Source of the DNA: Variovorax sp. 679
Lineage (GTDB): Bacteria > Pseudomonadota > Gammaproteobacteria > Burkholderiales > Burkholderiaceae_C
DNA: 64,000 nucleotides
Assembly (NCBI RefSeq): GCF_003952185.1
Contig: NZ_RXFS01000001.1
Coordinates: forward strand, 744,001-808,000
Direction: 5' to 3'
Of this stretch, positions 49,208 to 57,533 are shown piece by piece. Numbering within the stretch: position 1 is the first letter of the stretch; each line of letters begins with the position of its first letter. The position numbers were made by a program, and so were the translations under genes. The notes under the pieces were generated by a model, which saw nothing but the letters and a program-made list of their open reading frames with translations, did no database searches and was not told the origin of the DNA.

Positions 49208-50941
49208 ATGGCCGCTGCCGAACTTCCTGTTAAAGAACCCTCGCAGATTGCCCTTCCCGGGCTTGCGCGCGCCCTGGTTTCGGCCGGCAAGCTTCCTGCC
49301 AGATCAGCCGAGGACATCTACCAGAAGTCCCTCAGCGGTCGTACCAGCTTCATCGCGGAGCTGACCGGCTCCGGCGCAGTCTCAGCAGCTGATCTCGCCC
49401 ACACCCTCTCCACCGCCTTCGGCGCCCCGCTGCTCGATCTCGACGCCATAGATCCGCAGCGCCTTCCGAAGGATCTGGTCGACCAGAAGCTGTGCCATGC
49501 GTACCGCATCGTCGTCCTCAGCAAGCGCAACAACCGGCTGATCGTTGCCACAGCCGATCCTTCCGACCAGCAGGCGGCAGAAAAAATCAAGTTCGCGTCC
49601 CAGATGGGCGTCGACTGGGTCATCGCCGAATACGACAAGCTGTCGCGAATGATCGAAGCTGCCGCCGTCAGCGCCGCGGAAACCATCAACAGCATCGTCG
49701 GCAGCGAATTCGAGTTCGACGAGGTCTCGGCCGATACCGCGAACGAGAGCAACGATCAGGCGATCGCCGAAGTCGAAGACGCGCCGGTCGTACGTTTCTT
49801 GCACAAGATGCTGCTCGACGCCGTCAGCATGCGGGCCTCGGACATCCACTTCGAGCCGTACGAGCACAACTACCGCGTGCGCTTCCGGGTCGACGGGGAA
49901 CTGCGCGAAATCGCCAGCCCGCCCACCGTCATCAAGGACAAGCTGGCTTCGCGCATCAAGGTCATCTCCCGGCTCGACATCTCCGAGAAACGCGTGCCGC
50001 AGGACGGCCGCATGAAGCTCAAGATCGGGCCCGACCGCGTGATCGACTTCCGCGTGAGCACGCTGCCCACGCTGTTCGGCGAGAAGATCGTCGTGCGTAT
50101 TCTCGACCCGAGCAGCGCTCGCCTTGGGATCGACGCCCTCGGCTACGACGCGGACGAAAAGGCGCGGCTGCTGCATGCCATCGGTCGCCCCTATGGCATG
50201 GTGCTCGTCACCGGTCCCACGGGCTCGGGCAAGACGGTGTCGCTCTACACCTGCCTGAATCTGCTGAACCAGCCGGGCGTCAACATCGCCACGGCGGAAG
50301 ATCCGTCGGAAATCAACCTCCCGGGCGTCAACCAGGTCAACGTCAACGAACGCGCCGGCCTGACCTTCGCGGCAGCGCTGCGCGCCTTCCTGCGCCAGGA
50401 TCCAGACATCATCATGGTCGGCGAAATCCGCGACCTCGAAACCGCCGATATCTCGATCAAGGCCGCGCAAACCGGCCACCTGGTGCTCTCCACGCTGCAC
50501 ACCAACGACGCGCCGACCACGCTCACTCGGATGCGCAACATGGGTATCGCGCCCTTCAACATCGCGTCGAGCGTGATTCTGATCACTGCGCAGCGCCTCG
50601 CGCGGCGCCTGTGCACCGTCTGCCGCGCGCCGGCCGACATCCCTCGCGAATCGTTGCTCGAAGCAGGATTCAGGGAAGAAGACCTGGACGGCACCTGGAA
50701 GCCCTACCGCCCCGTCGGCTGCTCCGCCTGCAGCGGTGGCTACAAGGGCCGCGTCGGCATCTACCAGGTGATGCCGATCTCGGAGGCCATCCAGGAAATC
50801 ATCCTGCGTGACGGCAGCGCGCTCGACATCGCGCAGCAATCCGAAGCCGAAGGCGTGCGTTCGCTGCGCCAATCGGGGCTCCGGAAAGTCATGCAAGGTC
50901 TCACTTCTCTGGAAGAAGTGGTGGCCTGCACCAACGAATAA
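49208..50941 (+). CDS. pilB: Type IV pilus assembly ATPase PilB
   Basis: 577 residues. An N-terminal MshEN domain (about 15-150) is followed by a secretion-ATPase core with Walker A GPTGSGKT (336-343), Walker B DPDIIMVGEIRD, and a zinc-binding tetracysteine (Cys469/472, Cys505/508). It powers pilus extension at the inner membrane. Followed by pilC after 26 bases. No pilin gene is present in the window. Confidence 0.95.
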   Translation: MAAAELPVKEPSQIALPGLARALVSAGKLPARSAEDIYQKSLSGRTSFIAELTGSGAVSAADLAHTLSTAFGAPLLDLDAIDPQRLPKDLVDQKLCHAYRIVVLSKRNNRLIVATADPSDQQAAEKIKFASQMGVDWVIAEYDKLSRMIEAAAVSAAETINSIVGSEFEFDEVSADTANESNDQAIAEVEDAPVVRFLHKMLLDAVSMRASDIHFEPYEHNYRVRFRVDGELREIASPPTVIKDKLASRIKVISRLDISEKRVPQDGRMKLKIGPDRVIDFRVSTLPTLFGEKIVVRILDPSSARLGIDALGYDADEKARLLHAIGRPYGMVLVTGPTGSGKTVSLYTCLNLLNQPGVNIATAEDPSEINLPGVNQVNVNERAGLTFAAALRAFLRQDPDIIMVGEIRDLETADISIKAAQTGHLVLSTLHTNDAPTTLTRMRNMGIAPFNIASSVILITAQRLARRLCTVCRAPADIPRESLLEAGFREEDLDGTWKPYRPVGCSACSGGYKGRVGIYQVMPISEAIQEIILRDGSALDIAQQSEAEGVRSLRQSGLRKVMQGLTSLEEVVACTNE

Positions 50942-50967
50942 CGAACATACCGAATACCGGAGATCGA

Positions 50968-52197
50968 ATGGCAACAGTGGCATCCCCCCGCACCCAGCCC
51001 ACGCACAAGGAATTTGTCTTCGAATGGGAAGGCAAGGACCGCAACGGCAAGCTGGTAAGAGGCGAACTTCGTGCCGCCGGCGAAAACCAGGTTCAGGCCG
51101 CACTGCGCCGCCAGGGCGTGCTCGCTTCGAAGATCAAGAAGCGCCGCATGCGCTCGGGCAAGGCGATCAAGCCAAAGGACATCGCGATCTTCACGCGCCA
51201 ACTGGCGACCATGATGAAGGCCGGCGTGCCCCTGATGCAGTCCTTCGACATCGTCGGGCGCGGCAATGCGAACGCAAGCGTTGCCAAGCTGCTCAACGAC
51301 ATCCGCAGCGACGTCGAGACCGGTACTTCGCTGTCGGCGGCCTTTCGCAAGTTCCCTAAGTACTTCGACAACCTCTACTGCAACCTGGTGGAGGCTGGCG
51401 AAGCGGCCGGTATTCTCGAAGAACTGCTGGACCGGCTGGCCACGTACATGGAGAAGACCGAAGCGATCAAGTCCAAGATAAAGTCGGCCTTGATGTATCC
51501 AATCTCGGTGATCGTGGTCGCCTTCGTGGTGATCGCCATCATCATGATCTTCGTTATCCCGGCGTTCAAGGAGGTGTTCACGTCATTCGGCGCCGATCTG
51601 CCCGCGCCGACGCTGATCGTGATCGGCATCAGCGAATTCTTCGTGTCCTACTGGTGGTTGATCTTCGGCGGCATCGGCGGTGGACTCTATTTCTTCATGC
51701 AGGCCTGGAAGCGCAACGAGCGCGTACAAAAGACCATGGACCGCATCCTGCTGAGAATCCCGGTCTTCGGGGTTTTGATCGAAAAATCCTGCGTCGCCCG
51801 CTGGACCCGCACGCTGGCCACCATGTTCGCCGCCGGCGTTCCTCTGGTCGAAGCCCTCGACTCCGTAGGCGGCGCCTCGGGCAACACCGTCTACGGCGAT
51901 GCCACGGCAAAGATCCAGCAGGAGGTTTCCACCGGCACCAGCCTCACGGCGGCCATGACCAACGTCAACCTGTTCCCCTCCATGGTGATCCAGATGACCG
52001 CCATCGGCGAGGAGTCCGGCTCCATCGATCACATGCTGGGCAAGGCCGCCGACTTCTACGAATCCGAAGTCGACGACATGGTCGCGGGCCTCTCCAGCCT
52101 GATGGAGCCGATCATCATCGTGTTCCTCGGCACCATCATCGGCGGCATCGTGGTGTCGATGTACCTGCCCATCTTCAAGCTCGGCCAGGTCGTTTGA
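50968..52197 (+). CDS. pilC: Type IV pilus inner-membrane platform protein PilC
   Basis: 409 residues with two T2SSF domains (about 75-195 and 280-400) and three to four membrane helices (including SVIVVAFVVIAIIMIFVIPAF-type residues near 180). FTRQLATMMKAGVPLMQSFD and WTRTLATMFAAGVPLVEALD are the paired family repeats. It forms the platform that couples PilB to pilin. It overlaps pilD by one base (TGATG). Confidence 0.95.
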   Translation: MATVASPRTQPTHKEFVFEWEGKDRNGKLVRGELRAAGENQVQAALRRQGVLASKIKKRRMRSGKAIKPKDIAIFTRQLATMMKAGVPLMQSFDIVGRGNANASVAKLLNDIRSDVETGTSLSAAFRKFPKYFDNLYCNLVEAGEAAGILEELLDRLATYMEKTEAIKSKIKSALMYPISVIVVAFVVIAIIMIFVIPAFKEVFTSFGADLPAPTLIVIGISEFFVSYWWLIFGGIGGGLYFFMQAWKRNERVQKTMDRILLRIPVFGVLIEKSCVARWTRTLATMFAAGVPLVEALDSVGGASGNTVYGDATAKIQQEVSTGTSLTAAMTNVNLFPSMVIQMTAIGEESGSIDHMLGKAADFYESEVDDMVAGLSSLMEPIIIVFLGTIIGGIVVSMYLPIFKLGQVV

Positions 52198-53162
52198 TGC
52201 TCGTTTCGCGGGAGTTCGACACCGTTTTCGCCGGTGTCCTGGGGCTATTGATCGGCAGCTTCATGAACGTCGTCATCTACCGGGTACCGGTGATGATGTA
52301 CCGCGAATGGCTCGCTGACGCGGTCGGCAATCTCATGTCGTCGAAGGATGCGCCCTCGCTGTGGTCGCTCGCCTTCGGGTCCAAGGTCGCGGCTCCCGCC
52401 GGACTGGAAGCCGCAGCCGACAAGGCGGCGGAGGTCGTCGAGAAACAACCTCCCTTCGACCTGATGCGCCCCGCGTCGCGATGCGGAACCTGCGGGCACA
52501 AGATCCGCTGGTACGAGAACATCCCCGTGCTGAGCTATGCCGCGCTCCGCGGGCGCTGCTCATCGTGCAAAACGGCGATCAGCCCGCGCTACCCGCTGGT
52601 CGAACTGATCACGGGCGCCCTGTTCGCCCTGTGCGCCTGGCGCTTCGGCATCACGCCAGCCGGGGCACTGTGGGCTGCCTTCGGCGCCCTGCTGATCTGC
52701 CAGTTCCTGATCGACTTCGACACCCAGTTCCTGCCCGACTCGCTCAACTACCCCTTGCTCTGGCTCGGCCTGATCGGCGCGGCCATGGGGTGGACCGGCG
52801 TCTCGCTGAGTTCGGCCGTCTGGGGCGCCGTGTTCGGCTATCTGAGCCTCTGGCTTGTGTACCATGGCTTTCGCTTGGTCACGGGCAAGGAAGGCATGGG
52901 CTATGGAGACTTCAAACTGCTGGCCGCGCTGGGTGCATGGCTCGGCGCCGACTATCTCATCGCGATCATCCTCGTCTCCTCGCTGGTGGGCGCGGTGATA
53001 GGCATTTCTTTGCGCATCGCCGGCAAGCTGGCACACAAGGACATTCCCATCGCCTTCGGTCCCTTCCTGGCCGGCGCGGGCCTCGTCTGCCTCGTGGCGG
53101 GTCCGGAAGTCGTGAGGCAATGGATTCCGTTCGCCTTCCCCTTGGGCGCACTGATCCATTGA
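52197..53162 (+). CDS. pilD: Prepilin peptidase/N-methyltransferase PilD
   Basis: 321 residues. Zinc-binding cysteines Cys96, Cys99, Cys121, Cys124 (CGTCGHKI...CSSC). The aspartyl protease site is formed by the Asp in LIDFDTQFLPD (173-180 region) and GxGD at 235-238 (GMGYGDFK). It cleaves and methylates prepilins. The loop between helix 1 and the zinc motif is long (about 65 residues), some 20-25 residues longer than in the Pseudomonas enzyme as I recall it. Confidence 0.93.
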   Translation: MLVSREFDTVFAGVLGLLIGSFMNVVIYRVPVMMYREWLADAVGNLMSSKDAPSLWSLAFGSKVAAPAGLEAAADKAAEVVEKQPPFDLMRPASRCGTCGHKIRWYENIPVLSYAALRGRCSSCKTAISPRYPLVELITGALFALCAWRFGITPAGALWAAFGALLICQFLIDFDTQFLPDSLNYPLLWLGLIGAAMGWTGVSLSSAVWGAVFGYLSLWLVYHGFRLVTGKEGMGYGDFKLLAALGAWLGADYLIAIILVSSLVGAVIGISLRIAGKLAHKDIPIAFGPFLAGAGLVCLVAGPEVVRQWIPFAFPLGALIH

Positions 53163-53170
53163 CACACCGC

Positions 53171-53779
53171 ATGGTGCGGCGCATCGGCCTGACAGGTGGC
53201 ATCGGCAGCGGCAAGAGTACCGTTGCCGGGCTGCTGGTGGCCCAGGGGGCGGTACTGGTGGACACCGACGCCATCGCGCGAGCCATCGCACTCCCTGGCG
53301 GCATCGCGATGCCCGCCCTGGAGGCCGCCTTCGGCCCCGAAGTCATCGACCCGGACGGCGGCATGGACCGCGCCGCGATGCGCCGGATCGTCTTCGCGGA
53401 CGCTGGCGCCAAGGCCCGTCTCGAATCCATCCTTCACCCTCTGATCGGTGCCGAAACCCAGCGCCAGGCCGCCGCGGCCGGCGAGGAAGCGACCGTCGTA
53501 TTCGACGTCCCCCTGCTCGTCGAGTCCGGTCGCTGGCGCGCCATCGTCGACCGGGTTCTGGTGGTCGACGCCACCGAGGAAACGCAGTTGAAGCGCGTCG
53601 TCGCGCGCTCGGGTTGGGCGCCCGAAGCGGTCAAGGCGGTGATCGCCCAGCAGGCCCCGCGCAGGGCGCGCCGGGCCGCCGCCGACGCGGTTGTTTACAA
53701 CGAGTCCCTGACCCTGGAGGAACTCGCTCAGCAGGTCCGGGGTCTCTGGGAACGGTGGGTTCGGGCGGGCACGCGATAA
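53171..53779 (+). CDS. coaE: Dephospho-CoA kinase
   Basis: 202 residues. P-loop GLTGGIGSGKST near the N-terminus, VDTDAIAR, HPLI and FDVPLLVESG motifs of CoaE. Last step of coenzyme A synthesis. ATG 53171 lies 8 bases after pilD; a TTG overlapping the pilD stop is a less likely start. In most relatives zapD follows directly; here two O-acetylation genes lie between. Confidence 0.92.
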   Translation: MVRRIGLTGGIGSGKSTVAGLLVAQGAVLVDTDAIARAIALPGGIAMPALEAAFGPEVIDPDGGMDRAAMRRIVFADAGAKARLESILHPLIGAETQRQAAAAGEEATVVFDVPLLVESGRWRAIVDRVLVVDATEETQLKRVVARSGWAPEAVKAVIAQQAPRRARRAAADAVVYNESLTLEELAQQVRGLWERWVRAGTR

Positions 53780-53848
53780 TTTGGGGTTGACGCCGCGACG
53801 GCTACACGACGATCACGTCAAACGGCGCACGCCCAAGCGCCCCTCACG

Positions 53849-55342
53849 ATGCTTTTCAATTCGTATCCCTTCATCTTTGTTTTCTTCCCGCTGGTCCTGA
53901 TCGGCTTCTTCCTGATCGGTGCGCGCAGTCCCCGGTCGGCGGCGGGTTTCCTGGCACTGGCATCCCTCTTCTTCTACGGGTGGTGGAGCGTCAAGGCGCT
54001 TCCCCTGCTGCTGGGGTCGATCTGCGTCAACTACTGGTTCGGGCTGCGGCTCACGCCTTCCCCGGGCCGCGAAGACAAGCACCGCAAGGCCCTGCTGATC
54101 ATCGCCCTTGTGATCAATCTCGGGGTGCTGGCCGTCTTCAAGTACGCCAACTTCTTCCTGGAAAACATCGATGCCGGCCTGGCCGCCGCGGGCTTCGCGC
54201 AGATCGACCTGGTGCACATCGTGCTGCCCATCGGCATCTCGTTCTACACCTTCACCCAGATCGCCTTCCTGGTCGACTGCTGGCAGGGCAAGGTGCACGA
54301 ACGCAGCTTCATCCACTACGTGCTGTTCGTGACCTACTTCCCGCACCTGATCGCGGGCCCCGTGCTGCATCACGCGCAGATGATGCCGCAGTTCAACAGC
54401 CCGGCCACCTACAGGATCAACGCCAACAACATCGCGTTGGGCCTGGGCATCTTCGTCTTCGGCCTGGCCAAGAAGATGCTGATCGCCGACCCGATGGGGC
54501 AGTACGCCGACATGATGTTCAAAGGCGTGCACGAAGGCGTGATGCCCTCGCTGTACACGGCCTGGTTCGGGGTGCTGGCGTACACGCTGCAGATCTACTT
54601 CGACTTCTCGGGCTATTCCGACATGGCCGTCGGCCTCTCGCTGTGCGTGGGCGTGCAGTTGCCGCTCAACTTCAGGTCGCCCTACAAGTCGACCAACATG
54701 ATCGAGTTCTGGCGCCGATGGCACATCTCGCTGTCGACCTTCCTGCGCGACTACCTCTACGTGCCTCTGGGCGGCAACCGCAAAGGCCCGGCCCGGCGCT
54801 ACATCAATCTCTTCCTGACGATGCTGCTGGGCGGCCTGTGGCACGGCGCCGCCTGGACCTTCGTCATCTGGGGCGCGCTGCACGGCTTCTACCTGATGGT
54901 CAACCACTTCTGGAACGCCAAGGTGCGTCGCGGCAAGACCGAAACCACCTGGTATGGCCGTGTGATCGGCTGGTTCATCACCTTCGTCTGCGTGATGATC
55001 GCCTGGGTCGTGTTCCGCGCCGACAGCATGGCGGCCGCCATCGAGATCTACAAGGGCATGCTGGGCATGCACGGCGCGCCCGTGTCGGCCTTCAGCGAGT
55101 TCCGCGTGCCGTTTCGCAAGCCGGAGTTCTTCCAGACCCTCCTGGTCGGCATCGTGATCTGCCTGGCGCTGCCGCCCACCATCACGCTCGACCGCTGGAT
55201 TCCCAGTGTCGCGGGGCTGGCCGGACGCCCGCGCCTGCAGCGCCTGGCCACCTGGATCACCGGACTGGGCTGCGTCTATCTCTTTGGCCTGTGCGTGTCG
55301 AAATTCGGCAGCTACAGCCCCTTCCTCTATTTCCAGTTCTGA
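53849..55342 (+). CDS. MBOAT-family O-acyltransferase (AlgI-like)
   Basis: 497 residues with about 11-12 membrane helices. The catalytic MBOAT histidine is His332 (GGLWHGAAWTF), with WRRWHISLS (His292) and WGALHG (His345). FDFSGYSDMAVGLS is an AlgI/DltB family block. This class passes acetyl groups across the inner membrane for modification of exopolysaccharide or cell-wall glycans. The next gene encodes a probable periplasmic SGNH partner, as in AlgI/AlgJ/AlgX-type systems. The stop codon is followed by repeat copy E. Confidence 0.9.
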   Translation: MLFNSYPFIFVFFPLVLIGFFLIGARSPRSAAGFLALASLFFYGWWSVKALPLLLGSICVNYWFGLRLTPSPGREDKHRKALLIIALVINLGVLAVFKYANFFLENIDAGLAAAGFAQIDLVHIVLPIGISFYTFTQIAFLVDCWQGKVHERSFIHYVLFVTYFPHLIAGPVLHHAQMMPQFNSPATYRINANNIALGLGIFVFGLAKKMLIADPMGQYADMMFKGVHEGVMPSLYTAWFGVLAYTLQIYFDFSGYSDMAVGLSLCVGVQLPLNFRSPYKSTNMIEFWRRWHISLSTFLRDYLYVPLGGNRKGPARRYINLFLTMLLGGLWHGAAWTFVIWGALHGFYLMVNHFWNAKVRRGKTETTWYGRVIGWFITFVCVMIAWVVFRADSMAAAIEIYKGMLGMHGAPVSAFSEFRVPFRKPEFFQTLLVGIVICLALPPTITLDRWIPSVAGLAGRPRLQRLATWITGLGCVYLFGLCVSKFGSYSPFLYFQF

Positions 55343-55348
55343 AATGAA

Positions 55349-55441
55349 ACTCCCCCAGGCTTCGCGCACTTCGTGTCGCTTCTCCTCCCCCCTCGCCGGG
55401 GGCGACGCCGGCGGCCCGGCAAAGCCGGTTCCGCGGCGTCT
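55349..55441 (+). repeat. Comamonad-type 3'-UTR repeat, copy E
   Basis: Fifth copy, 6 bases after the MBOAT stop codon, reading on the plus strand. The outer stem is GACGCC/GGCGTC instead of AACACC/GGTGTT: two base pairs changed on both sides, pairing kept. Inner CCGGC-TTT-GCCGG and CCCCC/GGGGG hairpins are conserved. Confidence 0.9.
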
Positions 55442-55503
55442 TGCGAATGGGGCACGCCCGATTCACGCACCGGGGGTCACGCGCGGCACGGTGGAGAGCT
55501 GAT

Positions 55504-56538
55504 ATGGAAGACACGAAATCGGCCAGGACCTGGCTTCGCATCTTCGCCGCCGGCTACCTGGTGTGCTGCGCCCTGCTGCTCGTCAGCCTCTTCACGCCCA
55601 TCCCCTACGGCGACCTGACCCGCATCGGACGCATCTCCGAGCGCGAATTCGGCTGGCACGAACCGCCGCCGCCCATTTCGGACGCCGACGTCAAGACCTG
55701 GCCCATCAATGAATCCGACATCCTGGTGATCGGCGACAGCTTCTCCGTGCGCTATGCATGGCAGTCGTCTCTCGTGGGCGCGGGCTACAAGGTCACCACC
55801 ACGCACTGGGACAACCTCGGCGGCGTCCTTTGCGACGATTTCCCCGGTTGGCTCGAGAAGTCCGGCTTCAAGGGCAAGGTCGTGATCGTGGAGAGCATCG
55901 AGCGCCTGCTGTCCGACCGCATCGAGAAGTCCGAGTCGTGCAAGACGATGAAGCACGCCTTCAAGCCCACGCCGCCGCCTTTCGAGAACCCGTCGAGGCC
56001 CGCCCCCGGCTTCCAGCTCAACTGGGACGCCCAGTTGCTCAGCGGCTGGTTCACATACCAAAACACCAAGGAGATCCTGGCCTCCGACAGTTGGACCAAC
56101 ACGCCCGAGCGCTGGGGCCCGCTGATCGACGCGCGCGTGGTGCCCGACGGCTGCAAGCAGTTCAGCCACCGCGCCTGCGACAAGCTGCTGATGACCGCCG
56201 AAGACCGCGTCAATCCGGCGCTGACCGCCCAGTCCGCGCAGTTCATGAAGCGCTTCGAAAGCACCGCCGCGCCCTACAAGGTGGTATGGATGGTGGTGCC
56301 GAACAAGACCAGCGTGTATTTGCAACAAAACCATGCCGACGAGTTCCGGGCCGCGTTCAACCCGCAGAATATCGGGCCGGACCTGTTCGCCCTGGCGGAG
56401 CAGAACCGTTTCAAGATGAAGGATCTTTTCCCCGCCAACGAGACCCACGTATCGACCCGGGGTTACATTCTTTTCGGGCAGCGTATGCTGGAGGCTGTGC
56501 GCGAGGTGTTCCCGCCACCGGCCACCAGATCGCAATGA
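55504..56538 (+). CDS. SGNH/AlgX-like periplasmic protein, partner of the MBOAT
   Basis: 344 residues. One N-terminal membrane anchor (about 10-32) and a periplasmic domain. The nucleophile motif VIGDSF places Ser79 as in SGNH hydrolases. The C-terminal catalytic motif reads NETH (312-315), so His315 is present but Asn312 stands where SGNH enzymes have Asp. Probably transfers or removes acetyl groups on a surface polysaccharide with the upstream MBOAT. ATG 55504 was chosen over an open frame starting inside the repeat. Confidence 0.7.
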   Translation: MEDTKSARTWLRIFAAGYLVCCALLLVSLFTPIPYGDLTRIGRISEREFGWHEPPPPISDADVKTWPINESDILVIGDSFSVRYAWQSSLVGAGYKVTTTHWDNLGGVLCDDFPGWLEKSGFKGKVVIVESIERLLSDRIEKSESCKTMKHAFKPTPPPFENPSRPAPGFQLNWDAQLLSGWFTYQNTKEILASDSWTNTPERWGPLIDARVVPDGCKQFSHRACDKLLMTAEDRVNPALTAQSAQFMKRFESTAAPYKVVWMVVPNKTSVYLQQNHADEFRAAFNPQNIGPDLFALAEQNRFKMKDLFPANETHVSTRGYILFGQRMLEAVREVFPPPATRSQ

Positions 56539-56568
56539 GCTCGAACCCGACGTGAAAAACCGATACGC

Positions 56569-57324
56569 GTGATCCTCTACGAGTACCCCTTCAACGAGCG
56601 CATCCGCACGTACCTGCGGCTCGAGCACCTGTTCCGCCGCCTCGGCGAGCTGGTGCCGGCCGAATCCCCGCTGTCCCACCACTACGCCCTGGTCACGATC
56701 TTCGAGATCATGGACGTGGCCGCACGCGCCGATCTCAAGGCCGACGTGCTGCGCGACCTGGACAAGCACAAGAACGTCTTCAACAGCTACCGGGGCAATC
56801 CGGCCATCGCCGAGACCGTGCTCGATCAGGTCGTGAGCCAGCTCGAGGGCAACTTCACCGCCCTCAACAGCGTCGCCGGCAAGGCAGGCCAGGCACTGAC
56901 CGAGAACGAGTGGCTCATGAGCATCCGCAGCCGCGCCGGCATTCCGGGCGGCACCTGCGAGTTCGACCTGCCCGCCTACTACGCCTGGCAGCACCGCCCC
57001 GTCGCCAGCCGCCGCGCCGATCTCGAACGCTGGTCGAACACGCTTTCGCCGCTGGCCTCGTCGATCTACCTGCTGCTCAAGCTGCTGCGCGACGCCGACG
57101 TGCCCTACAAGGTGATTGCCGTCAACGGCCAGTTCCAGCAGAACCTGCCGCAGGGCCGCAGCTTCCAGTTGCTGCGCCTGCGCATCGACCCCAAGCTTGG
57201 CCTGATTCCGGAAATCAGCGGCAACCGCCTCATGGTTTCAGTGCGCCTGATGCGCCAGGACTCGGACGACCGCCTGCACCAGAGCCCGGAAGACACGCCT
57301 TTCGAGCTGACTCTCTGCGCATGA
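56569..57324 (+). CDS. zapD: Cell division protein ZapD
   Basis: 251 residues from GTG 56569. [21 protein letters not shown] is the family start ([19 protein letters not shown] core). Helical N-terminal domain and C-terminal beta domain (formerly DUF1342/YacF). ZapD cross-links FtsZ filaments at the division ring. It overlaps yacG by 4 bases (ATGA). Confidence 0.92.
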   Translation: MILYEYPFNERIRTYLRLEHLFRRLGELVPAESPLSHHYALVTIFEIMDVAARADLKADVLRDLDKHKNVFNSYRGNPAIAETVLDQVVSQLEGNFTALNSVAGKAGQALTENEWLMSIRSRAGIPGGTCEFDLPAYYAWQHRPVASRRADLERWSNTLSPLASSIYLLLKLLRDADVPYKVIAVNGQFQQNLPQGRSFQLLRLRIDPKLGLIPEISGNRLMVSVRLMRQDSDDRLHQSPEDTPFELTLCA

Positions 57325-57533
57325 CCGGGACGGTGAACGACAAGGGCGAGCGGATCGTGCGCTGCCCCACCTGCGGCGGCGACAGCATCTACGCCCCGGG
57401 CAATAGCTATCGGCCTTTCTGCAGTGCCCGTTGCAAGGGCATCGACCTGGGCGCATGGGCCAGCGAGGAATTCCGCATGCCGGCCGAAGCCCCGCCGGAC
57501 GACGAGCCCTTCGGCGACCCCAAGATCCAGTAG
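57321..57533 (+). CDS. yacG: DNA gyrase inhibitor YacG
   Basis: 70 residues, zinc ribbon with CPTCGG and [19 protein letters not shown]. YacG binds GyrB and inhibits gyrase. Its stop codon is directly adjacent to the stop codon of the convergent acyltransferase (no base between). In the conserved order mutT would follow. Confidence 0.93.
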   Translation: MTGTVNDKGERIVRCPTCGGDSIYAPGNSYRPFCSARCKGIDLGAWASEEFRMPAEAPPDDEPFGDPKIQ

